Source: Gleimia hominis (lineage in GTDB: Bacteria; Actinomycetota; Actinomycetes; Actinomycetales; Actinomycetaceae). Taken from it: a stretch of 16,576 nucleotides of DNA. The stretch lies in the NCBI RefSeq assembly GCF_032085515.1, contig NZ_JASXSX010000007.1, positions 1 through 16,576 on the forward strand, in the 5' to 3' direction. Below, piece after piece: positions 6,634 to 13,612 of this stretch. The stretch's first letter is position 1; every line of letters begins with the position of its first letter. The notes beneath the pieces were generated by a model. That model worked only from the letters and a program-made list of their open reading frames with translations. It did not search any database and was not told the DNA's origin. The position numbers were made by a program, and so were the translations under genes.

Positions 6634-7626
6634 CTAATTACTGTCCCTATCTTTCTCTTTCTTTGGCGGGAGGATAAGGAAGACTGTGAAGACTATAGTT
6701 AGGACGGCTAAGGTGCCTGCGATAGCTAGTGCCCATGGGTATGGGGTCAGGGGTGGCAGATGTTTGTAGGCTTCTGGAGTGGGGGTGATGCGTTGGGCGG
6801 TGACGATGATTCGGTGGGAGTTAATGCCCAGTGGTGTGCACGTCACGAGTGTCACTAAGTCTTTGCCTGGTTGTAGGCGTAGTACCTGGGTTTCTTGTGG
6901 GGATACCACTTGCATGTTTGTCACGCGGTAGGCCAGGTCTTGTCCTGCTGCTGAGACTGTGAATACGTCGCCCTTGTTGAGTTTATTTAGGTCGGTGAAG
7001 TACTTGGCTTCTGCTAGGCCTCGGTGGGCGGTGAGTACCGCGTGCGTGTTTTTTCCTCCTACCGGTAAGGAAGTGCCTTCTAGGTGGCCAACGCCCTTGA
7101 GTAGGGTCGCCTCATCACTACCGTGGTAGATGGGCAGGTCAACATTGATTTTTGGGATGCGCACGCGCCCCATGATTCCACCCGCTCCCTGTGAGGATAG
7201 TAGATCAGCGTACTTGAACCCGGGTATATCCCCACCGCCTTTTTGTCCCACAGGGATTCGTTCGCCAGCTTTGACTGCTCCAAAGAATCGTAGTGCTCGG
7301 TTATACGCTTGAGCTTGTTCTATCTGGGAGTGAAGGGGTGGCGACGCGTTTTGTTTTGTCTTTTCGTAGGCAGCGAGAATATCGTTTTGGTAGTACTGGT
7401 TTTGCCACGCGGCAACGTGTGGGTACGCCACTGCTCCAATCCCTATCAGCATTAGTGCGCACACGAGCAGGCATGCAAGCACCCAGCGGGTGCGGCTACC
7501 GCGGGTCTCTACGCGTGCTGCACCGCCCGAAGATTTCCTGGCACCTGCCTGCCTTTGCCGCCGGCACCAGGGGTGTGGAGTGTTGGAGCCTGTCCTTAGG
7601 TGGCGGGGTTGTTTTCTTGCGCTCAT
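6634..7626 (-). CDS. Class C (pilus-assembling) sortase (330 aa)
   Basis: This is a membrane transpeptidase that joins LPxTG pilins through a pilin-motif lysine. The protein has a basic N-terminal cytoplasmic stretch, a first membrane segment (about 48-68, WVLACLLVCALMLIGIGAVA), the sortase barrel, and a second C-terminal membrane segment (about 297-319), the topology of pilin-polymerising class C enzymes. The catalytic set is visible: H201 in LTAHRGL, C263 in TLVTCTP, R272 in NSHRIIV. I do not see a standard DPF/DPW lid motif before the barrel. The Arg-rich N-terminus (first 46 residues) is somewhat long; a later start is possible, but AGGA about 12 nt before the ATG at 7624-7626 supports this one. 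It is the last gene of the pilus operon, after a strong hairpin. Confidence 0.95.
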   Translation of the reverse strand: MSARKQPRHLRTGSNTPHPWCRRQRQAGARKSSGGAARVETRGSRTRWVLACLLVCALMLIGIGAVAYPHVAAWQNQYYQNDILAAYEKTKQNASPPLHSQIEQAQAYNRALRFFGAVKAGERIPVGQKGGGDIPGFKYADLLSSQGAGGIMGRVRIPKINVDLPIYHGSDEATLLKGVGHLEGTSLPVGGKNTHAVLTAHRGLAEAKYFTDLNKLNKGDVFTVSAAGQDLAYRVTNMQVVSPQETQVLRLQPGKDLVTLVTCTPLGINSHRIIVTAQRITPTPEAYKHLPPLTPYPWALAIAGTLAVLTIVFTVFLILPPKKEKDRDSN

Positions 7627-7654
7627 ACTCTCAAAGCTTCCTATTGAAAAGCGG

Positions 7655-7696
7655 TGGCCCCGCTACTACTCACAAGGTAAGTAGGTAGCAGGGCCA
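7655..7696 (-). terminator. Strong hairpin between major pilin and sortase genes (attenuator or partial terminator)
   Basis: TGGCCC (7655-7660) pairs with GGGCCA (7691-7696). GCTAC (7662-7666) pairs with GTAGC (7685-7689), and TACT (7667-7670) with AGTA (7680-7683), with one mismatch and one bulge. On the minus strand it is followed by a short CTTTTC stretch (near 7650). It lies in the 112-bp gap after the pilin stop, so it may stop part of the transcription before the sortase gene or protect the pilin mRNA end. Either would give the usual excess of pilin over sortase. Confidence 0.55.
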
Positions 7697-7738
7697 GTCC
7701 AGTTGCAAGCTCGAAACGGCTTGGACTTAACTATTTAA

Positions 7739-9163
7739 CTATGCGCTCTTGCGGCGCCGCGCAAGTACTAGCATGGCACCGGCACCTAGAGCAATAACAG
7801 CGCCACCACCGATGGTCAGCAGGAGCATGCCCTGAGCACCAGTGAGTGGGAGTTGACCGAAGACACCACCGGATACATGAGAGTTCTGGATGGTTTCGGT
7901 TTTCTCGTACTGGTCTTTAGTGAAGCTTACTTTGACCGCTTCTGCTTTCTTCACAAAACCAGCTGGAGCCTGGGTTTCTTGGATCCAATAGTCCGTGCCA
8001 GTGTCGTTGATCTGCAGTTTTGGTACTTCGATTTGGCCTTTATCGTTACTTGTAAGCTCATCGATTACTACTTGGTTGCAGGCCTCGTCTTTGCATACCT
8101 TGAACTTCGCTCCTTGAAGAGGGTGGTCTTTGGTATCGGTCTTTTTAATCGTTAGTTTCCCAATGTAGGCTTCAGCTGTTTCTCCCAGGTCTTTTGTTGT
8201 GATTTTGGTTGCTGGGTCATTGTTGAATGTTAGCTCAGCGTCGTTGGTTACTTTACCTACAGTAGTGTCCTTTACATTGGTTTCTACTGTGAAAACGAGG
8301 TTCTCAGTCTTGGTTACAGCTCCAAGTTGGGCAAGCCCATCATTGTTTACGGTGATGGTCAGGCCGCCGGCCTGATCGTAAGTGGCGTTGAAGCCAGTGA
8401 ATGCATTTGCCCCTAGTTTTGCTGTGGTTTTTGAGTATTCCAGCTTGGTTGCGTCAATCTTATCTTTGAGTACGAGGCCTGTGTATTTTTTCTGCCCATC
8501 GAGTTTTGGGATGTCTACGGTGATGTCCCAGTGCAGTACTCCATTTCCTGCCTGTGGTTTTGCTTCTTTCTTGAAGGAGGACAGGGTGTTCTTTGGGTAG
8601 GCGTGCACGTCGTAGATCCACTGGTTGTTGTGCGGTAGTGGAAGAGTGACGATGAATGGCTCCGCCGTCTTCACGATAGTGTTCTTCCCCGCCGCGGTCT
8701 CAGTTACAAGATACGCGCCTTGTTGGAGTGAGCCGTCTTTAAACTCTGCTTTACCCTCAGCGGTAGTTTCTTTCTCTTGAGCGGTGGAAGCAGTGTCCTT
8801 CTCAGCTTTCGTTGGATCGGAAAGCTTTGATAGCTTATCCCAGTCTTCTTGTTTCGTTAGGTCGTATTTTAGTTTTTCAACCTTGAACTTCACCCCGCCC
8901 AGTGGTTTGCCCATCAGTGGTGAGGTGCCCGAACCGTCTGGATTCTTAATCGGATTGGCTGCGTTTTGCTCGTGCTTATGGATGGTCAATGACACCGATT
9001 TAGTGGTATCAATGTTACCGAGCTCGCTCGCGCCAGTAGTATCGACTGCGCGGTCTTTTGGTGCTGCGAACGCGTTTCCCAGTGATAGTGCGGCGATCAC
9101 CATCGCGCATAACAGTGCGGCGAGCAGTTTGAGCGCTCCCGCGGGTTTTATGAGTGGTTTCAC
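7739..9163 (-). CDS. Major pilus subunit, FimA/SpaA-type LPLTG backbone pilin (474 aa)
   Basis: The start used is GTG at 9163, 5 nt after AAGGAGA. The frame is open up to 9253, but that longer start has no such site and would bury the signal peptide. Features in order: signal peptide (about 1-34, hydrophobic core LLAALLCAMVIAALSLG, ending AFAA); a first E-box-like TETAAG (E155); the pilin motif YDVHAYPKN with K191, the lysine the sortase joins; a Cna-B domain starting LTIKKTDTKDHPLQGAKFKV; a Cys pair C357/C362; the E-box YWIQETQAPAGF (E396); LPLTG (438-442); a membrane helix; and a RRRKSA tail. Intramolecular isopeptide bonds are expected from the Lys/E-box pairs. The same pattern is seen in Actinomyces FimA and corynebacterial SpaA. 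The gene looks complete. Confidence 0.95.
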   Translation of the reverse strand: MKPLIKPAGALKLLAALLCAMVIAALSLGNAFAAPKDRAVDTTGASELGNIDTTKSVSLTIHKHEQNAANPIKNPDGSGTSPLMGKPLGGVKFKVEKLKYDLTKQEDWDKLSKLSDPTKAEKDTASTAQEKETTAEGKAEFKDGSLQQGAYLVTETAAGKNTIVKTAEPFIVTLPLPHNNQWIYDVHAYPKNTLSSFKKEAKPQAGNGVLHWDITVDIPKLDGQKKYTGLVLKDKIDATKLEYSKTTAKLGANAFTGFNATYDQAGGLTITVNNDGLAQLGAVTKTENLVFTVETNVKDTTVGKVTNDAELTFNNDPATKITTKDLGETAEAYIGKLTIKKTDTKDHPLQGAKFKVCKDEACNQVVIDELTSNDKGQIEVPKLQINDTGTDYWIQETQAPAGFVKKAEAVKVSFTKDQYEKTETIQNSHVSGGVFGQLPLTGAQGMLLLTIGGGAVIALGAGAMLVLARRRKSA

Positions 9164-9168
9164 TCTAG

Positions 9169-9175
9169 TCTCCTT
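9169..9175 (-). promoter_or_regulatory. Ribosome binding site fixing the pilin GTG start
   Basis: AAGGAGA on the minus strand, 5 nt before GTG at 9163, is the best ribosome site in the island and decides the start of the major pilin gene. Confidence 0.8.
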
Positions 9176-9320
9176 AATATTTGTTGTCCGGCACGCGTTT
9201 GCGTACTTTGTTGATTTCTCGCTCTTCAAGGCCAATACCCCTGTTATTCCCACCCCGTTTTCATCCGCACTGGAGTGCTTTCGTGCTCAAAGTGGTTTTA
9301 CGAGGGCAGGTGGCCAGTGT

Positions 9321-11836
9321 TTAGTAGCGCGTTTTGCGTCGCCAAGCTAGCCACGCTGCGCTAGGTAGTGCGGTGATAGTGGCTATCGCCCCTAGGATCA
9401 TCCAGGTTTGGGCGCTGGTCCCACCGGTTAGGGGTAGGTCTATTTTGGGGAATTCGTATGGGGTGAAGGACCACAGTCCGGTGAATACCACGTCTTTAGT
9501 CCCATCACTATTTGGTGGTGTCCACTGTTTGAACTCCCATTGTCCCCACTGGGAGGAGGGCTCACCGTTTTCACCATCAACTACTAGTTTCTTCTGGTTT
9601 GGCATCGGCGGGGTGAGCACCTGACCAATCTTGTGTTTCGTTGGTGGTGGCGGGGTTAAAGCACTGGGAAGTTGGTAAGCACGATTAGTGCTCTGGTAGG
9701 TGTAGGAGGCGGTTATCGTTCCTTGAGTGAGAATGAACTTCGCTTCAGCCGACCGTGATACTTCTTCACTGTCCTTGGTGGGCCTCCACGACATTTTCAC
9801 CGCTACACTGGTCTCACCTGCTACCTGTTTGTCTTTCGGCCAGGTGATCACTCCCGTGTCAGCGTCAAGAATCATTCCAAGCTTGCGAGCAGTTTCAGTG
9901 TCAGCGAATGTGAACTTCGCGCCCTCGGGTTTACTTTCAGCGCTAATAGTGTCAGGGTTGTCGAACGAGGGCGTGGATGCCACATCTCTAGCGTTGGCAA
10001 TACCTGTCACGTCATCGTATTTGAGGAATGTTGGATCAGCGAGGAAAACATCAGCGAGGATATTAGTCCCGTTACTATCTTCCACGATTGAGGTGAACAA
10101 CGTGGGTTGAGTAATATCATCCGGTACAGTGAGTGGGCACGATGCGAGACTTCCTTCAGGTGATGCCTGCAGGTAACACGCGTTGCTGCTGAGTTTCTTG
10201 TCGCCGTCCTTATACCACTGGATCTTGTATGAAGCGTAGGGTGTCAGACCCGTCGTTGTTGATTGCGCGGTGTCACCTATTTTAGCGATCTTGTCTGAGA
10301 TATTGTAGTTTGTAACGTCGTGCATTGGGGTGGGTTTAAGTAGCGCGAAGTTCTGGTAATTAACTACATATCCCGGTCCTATCTTCCCGGTGTTGTCCTC
10401 AACACCAGCCTTCACAGGATCTTGAAACATATTGTCTGAGAAAGCGTTCATCCACACGTCCTGCGTTGGATTATCCGTCACCGGGTAGATGTACATGTAG
10501 TCGGAGTTAATGTGACGGTGCTTCTGGCCAATAGTGCCATTCCACTTCAGTAAACTGGAGTTATTGAGGTCCTCATCACGAACCAACGTTCCGAATTCCT
10601 GATCGCTAACAGTTTGGGACAGTTTCGTACCTGTGTAAGCCTGGTATGCATTCACACCGTACAGGCCCCGGAATGGGATGTAGAAAGTGGAGTCTTGCTT
10701 GACAAATCCAACATTTGACTCGGCAATATGTGAGCCTTCACCGTGCTCTGCTTGGTATTGCATCACGATTTGTTTTTGCGCAGCGGCGAACTGATCGCGA
10801 GTATAGTTAGGGTTATTTGTCTTCCACGAGTCAAACTGTCGTGCCACCTCATCGTTAACGTACGAGGCTACAACCTTCATACCACTACTAGCGCGGTCTC
10901 CTAGTTTCGAGTCGTGACCGTAGAACGAACTGTCAGCACCGATAGGATCGTTTTGTTCCCACCAGACCTTACCCGAAACACGACCGTAGATACCGTTTTC
11001 CCGCCACATTTGGTCTGATGTAGGTGCGTACGTCCAATCCTTTTGAGGTTTCGCAAGCCATCCCTGAATATTGGGGCGCTCTTGAAAAACAACCTCCCCG
11101 TCGTGAATCCTCTCAACACCTACAGTGAAGTCCCAGTTCTCATTCTTACGTGTTAACCGGTCATGAAAACGTCCCTGCTGGAAGTCCCCGCCTTTTACTT
11201 GCATCCACTTATCCGGGTGCGGATTATCAGCCCAAGTGCGAACCACCGTTGGCGCACCTTTGGTGGCACCGGCGAGGTGGAACTGGTTAGCCCGGCCAAG
11301 CGCATCGTAAAACGGTTTCGAAAGATCAAAAGCGAACTTACCTTCAGCATCTGATACCGTAGTGTAAACCGGAGATACCATACCGGTCTTATCGTTCAGC
11401 CACTGTAAATACACCCGGACATTAGGCACAGTCTGATCAGGTGCGTTTACTTTCGCACTCGCAGGCAAGCTCAGCTTATCGCTTCTATTAAGATAAACAA
11501 TACCTCGGTAAACGAAACTAGAAGCATTATAGTCACCCGTGGCATCAACAGCGTTAGGTACCATCCTGGTGGGTGAAAGTGATGAAACAGCGCTTGCACC
11601 ACCAGGAGCAGCCGGTAGTTCCGTAGCTAAACGCCCGCTGCCTGGCTGAAATGATACACCCGTAGAAGAAATCGAATCGCCCGCGCTACCAGGTGAAACA
11701 GTACCTGACGCGGGGAATATGCTACCTCTAGCCTCATCCGCACTTGCGGATGTGGGGCCTAGGAGACCTGCCCCCCCCCGAGAATTGCGACTACGAGGAG
11801 GTGGATAAGCCTAGTATGCTTTGGTTTACTATTCAT
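9321..11836 (-). CDS. Pilus tip adhesin with LPLTG anchor; out of frame here at a poly-G tract (phase OFF)
   Basis: The body is open on the minus strand from 11810 down to the stop at 9321, but that frame has no start before an internal ATG at 11564. The proper start and signal peptide (ATG 11834-11836, then NSKPKHTRL and IHLLVVAIL) are in another frame and stop after 25 codons at 11759. One extra G in the G9 run at 11771-11779 joins them, giving 838 residues with a signal peptide ending near ASA (31-33). Later parts: two carboxypeptidase-regulatory-like beta domains in the N-terminal half, a putative Ig-like domain (about 623-704, DADTGVITWP), a SHIRT-like domain (about 705-794, ending VVFTGLWSFTPYEF), LPLTG (801-805), a membrane helix and RRKTRY. 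It is the first gene of the pilus operon and the likely tip adhesin. A sequencing error is the main alternative. Confidence 0.85.
11771..11779. repeat. Homopolymer C9 (G9 in the gene), candidate phase-variation switch
   Basis: Nine consecutive C on the plus strand fall inside the signal peptide codons of the tip adhesin gene. On the coding strand the frame reads ATT CTC then G9 then CAGGTCTCC and stops at TAG. A run length of 7, 10 or 13 would join the start to the adhesin body; 9 does not. Homopolymer runs of this length in surface genes commonly change length by replication slippage. Confidence 0.8.
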
Positions 11837-12157
11837 TTTTCAGGCTAATCTCCCACTCTTGGTGTTGTGGCAAAACAGTGCTTATTACTGGTACAACAAA
11901 TTCTCATACATGCTCGTTTCTCGCAATCTCATTTCCACGTTATTCCTGTTAGCACGCAGAGTATGTGGTAGCACCACTGGCGTGTTTCCCCCAGTTTTCC
12001 GTATGATGCTGGTCTTTACTCTTACAGATTGTGAAATGCCCCACTATCAGGGGTTGGGGGTGTTGCCCGCCTACCTGACGGGTCCTCCGCACGGGGTCGC
12101 CATTGTTCTTTCCGCCTCTCACTATATTTTATGGCGGCCACCACAGTTTAGGGCGTG
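11837..12157. other. Intergenic region between the divergent pilus operon and the BRO leader
   Basis: I see no gene in this stretch. It must contain the start signals for the minus-strand pilus operon. A TAATAA on the minus strand (near 11878-11883) is a possible -10 box, but no good -35 box goes with it. GGGAG (near 11850-11854) is a rather distant ribosome site for ATG 11836. On the plus strand a promoter for the BRO operon is expected here or just downstream. The open frame at 11859-12320 gives a low-quality translation and is not accepted. Confidence 0.4.
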
Positions 12158-12200
12158 CTCATCCGGATTCGCCGGTGCCCGAGGACGTATGGGCGAGAGC
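12158..12200 (+). promoter_or_regulatory. Leader RNA element, copy 2 (upstream of the BRO/primase operon)
   Basis: TCCGGATTCGCC (12162-12173), six bases, then CGAGGACGTATG (12180-12191) repeat the element at 7-36 with identical spacing; 30 of 39 positions match over 12162-12200. GCCC (12177-12180) pairs with GGGC (12191-12194) around the loop GAGGACGTAT. Copy 1 has ACTC/GAGT instead, so the four changed stem positions keep pairing. This is a conserved RNA hairpin at the head of the second replication operon. Confidence 0.6.
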
Positions 12201-12396
12201 TTATTTCAAAGGCTCTCATCCACTACCTATGCTCTTTGGGGTTTAACAAACCCGGGGTTGTCGGCAGTAAGGGTGAGAGCCCACGCAAGCTCAAGAACCA
12301 CAAATCCGCCTGGGGGTTAACTCCCAGATGGTTTGTGGCCTACTACTGAGAGCTTGCCGCACCAACCGGTGCACCTAACGTCTATTTGGCTCTCAG
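12195..12396 (+). ncRNA. Chain of stem-loops in the 5' leader of the BRO gene
   Basis: Successive inverted repeats are GAGAGC (12195-12200)/GCTCTC (12212-12217); GGGTTT (12239-12244)/AAACCC (12248-12253); CCACAAA (12298-12304)/TTTGTGG (12332-12338) with inner CTGGG (12310-12314)/CCCAG (12323-12327); and CTGAGAGC (12346-12353)/GCTCTCAG (12389-12396) enclosing GCACC (12359-12363)/GGTGC (12368-12372). None ends in a clear run of T. The last stem ends just before the ribosome site AGGAG (12400-12404), so folding could affect translation of the antirepressor. An antitermination or put-like leader, a riboswitch-like element or an independent phage RNA are all possible. Confidence 0.5.
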
Positions 12397-12410
12397 AATA
12401 GGAGCTTGTT

Positions 12411-13178
12411 ATGGGCAACACCATCCAAACATTCACTAACGACGCGTTCGGAGCTATCCGCACCATCACCTTGGGCGGCCAGATTCTTTTCTGTGGCAAG
12501 GACGTTGCCACCGCACTCGGATACCAGGATCAGACGAACGCGGTGAAGCTTCACTGCCGTGGGGTGGCAAATTACCACCCCATCCAAGACGTACTCGGAC
12601 GCACTCAAGATGCCCGCTTCATTACCGAAGGTGATCTCTACCGTCTCATCATCTCCTCAAAGCTCCCAGCTGCGCAGAAGTTCGAGGCGTGGGTGTTCGA
12701 CGAGGTTTTACCTTCTATCCGTAAACATGGTTTGTATGCGATCGATGAACTTCTTGCTGACGATGAGTTCCTCGAGCATACTATTGCCACGCTGCGTGCC
12801 GAGCGTGCTAAGCGCCTGGCAGCAGAACAAGCCCTGTTGGAGGCGGCACCGAAGGTTTCGTACTACGACGTCGTGCTCCAGTCCGATTCTCTGTTGACGA
12901 CGACCGCGATCGCGAAAGACTACGGGATGAGCGCGAAGAAGCTCAACCGGATCCTGCGCGAAGAAGGCATCCAGTTCCGCCAGTCTGGTCGCTGGTTCCT
13001 TTATGCGAAATATGCCGAGCAGGGTTACACGCAGTCCAGGACTCACGAATACGGCGAGGGGCGGATGCGCACTCACATGTACTGGACGCAGAAGGGTCGC
13101 CTGTTCATTTACGACCTTTTGAAGAATCAGCGTGGCTTGCTGCCGGTGATTGAGCGTGAGAGCGGGGTGCAAGCATGA
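12411..13178 (+). CDS. Phage antirepressor with BRO-N and KilAC domains (255 aa)
   Basis: The start ATG at 12411 has AGGAG seven nt upstream. The N-terminal BRO-N domain (about 3-105) is recognised by IRTITLGGQILFCGKDVATALGY, FITEGDLYRLIISSKLP and FEAWVFDEVLPSIRKHGLY. A linker helix (about 110-145) follows, and then a C-terminal KilAC/ANT domain (about 146-245) with LLTTTAIAKDYGMSAKKLNR, LREEGIQFRQSGRWFLY and HMYWTQKGRLFIYDLL. Such proteins act as phage antirepressors or DNA-binding early regulators; this gene is the first of the primase operon and may control the switch to replication. It has a long structured leader. The stop overlaps the next ATG (ATGA), so translation is probably coupled. 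Length and domains look complete. Confidence 0.94.
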   Translation: MGNTIQTFTNDAFGAIRTITLGGQILFCGKDVATALGYQDQTNAVKLHCRGVANYHPIQDVLGRTQDARFITEGDLYRLIISSKLPAAQKFEAWVFDEVLPSIRKHGLYAIDELLADDEFLEHTIATLRAERAKRLAAEQALLEAAPKVSYYDVVLQSDSLLTTTAIAKDYGMSAKKLNRILREEGIQFRQSGRWFLYAKYAEQGYTQSRTHEYGEGRMRTHMYWTQKGRLFIYDLLKNQRGLLPVIERESGVQA

Positions 13179-13612
13179 GCGCCAGGAGTCTCGATATTGG
13201 AATCCGTAAGAAGAATAGTGAGGGTTATCTGGACCTGACGAGCTACCACGCGCTCAAGAAGCTGCAGCGTGAACAGTTCGGCTACCGACCCTTGGTTTAC
13301 ATCTGCTCGCCCTACTCAGGTGGCACCGAGGAGAACGTTGAGTTGGCCCGCAAGTTCTGCGCTCACGCAATCGAACAGCGCAAGATTCCTCTCGCCCCGC
13401 ACTTGTTGTTCCCTCAGTTCATGGATGACACCGACCCGGATGAGCGGGAGTTGGCGATTTTTATGAACCGCGTGCTGCTCGCCAAGTGTGAGGCCCTGTG
13501 GGCGTATGTCGGGCGTGTGTCGCCTGGTATGCGCTTGGAGATCGGGTGGGCGCGAGACCTGGAACTGCCAGTCAAGTATTTCGATCACGATTTTTTGGAG
13601 GTCACCCCATGA
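13175..13612 (+). CDS. DUF4406-like protein, nucleoside 2-deoxyribosyltransferase fold (145 aa)
   Basis: The core PLVYICSPYSGGTEENVELARKF (39-61) matches the start of DUF4406 and related nucleoside 2-deoxyribosyltransferase-like proteins. It is followed by PLAPHLLFPQFMDD (72-85), a helix with FMNRVLLAKCEALWAY, and VSPGMRLEIGWARDLELPV (115-133), whose E122 corresponds to the conserved acidic residue of the fold. Small phage proteins of this type are thought to act on nucleosides or nucleotides, but activity of this family is not established. About 35 residues precede the core and are unassigned. It overlaps both neighbours by ATGA, so it is translated together with the antirepressor and primase. 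A role in nucleotide supply or modification for replication is inference. Confidence 0.85.
   Translation: MSARSLDIGIRKKNSEGYLDLTSYHALKKLQREQFGYRPLVYICSPYSGGTEENVELARKFCAHAIEQRKIPLAPHLLFPQFMDDTDPDERELAIFMNRVLLAKCEALWAYVGRVSPGMRLEIGWARDLELPVKYFDHDFLEVTP

Noticed and set aside
9164..9253. Longer N-terminus for the major pilin (start at 9253)
   Set aside because: It would place 30 unrelated residues before the signal peptide; the GTG at 9163 has AAGGAGA at ideal distance.
8784..9350. Plus-strand 188-codon open frame opposite the pilin start
   Set aside because: Ser/Phe-rich translation is the reverse reading of the pilin signal peptide and N-terminal domain; not a gene.
11565..11836. Treating the adhesin as simply starting at the internal ATG 11564
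   Set aside because: That start has no signal peptide, although the protein ends in LPLTG and must be exported; the missing signal peptide is present upstream one base out of frame.
11859..12320. Plus-strand 153-codon open frame between the pilus operon and the BRO gene
   Set aside because: No ribosome site, low-quality composition, and it overlaps the repeated leader element and several hairpins; treated as non-coding.
13498..13608. Longer N-terminus for the primase-helicase
   Set aside because: The extra 37 codons lie entirely in the DUF4406 gene in another frame; ATG 13609 has a good ribosome site and the expected N-terminus.
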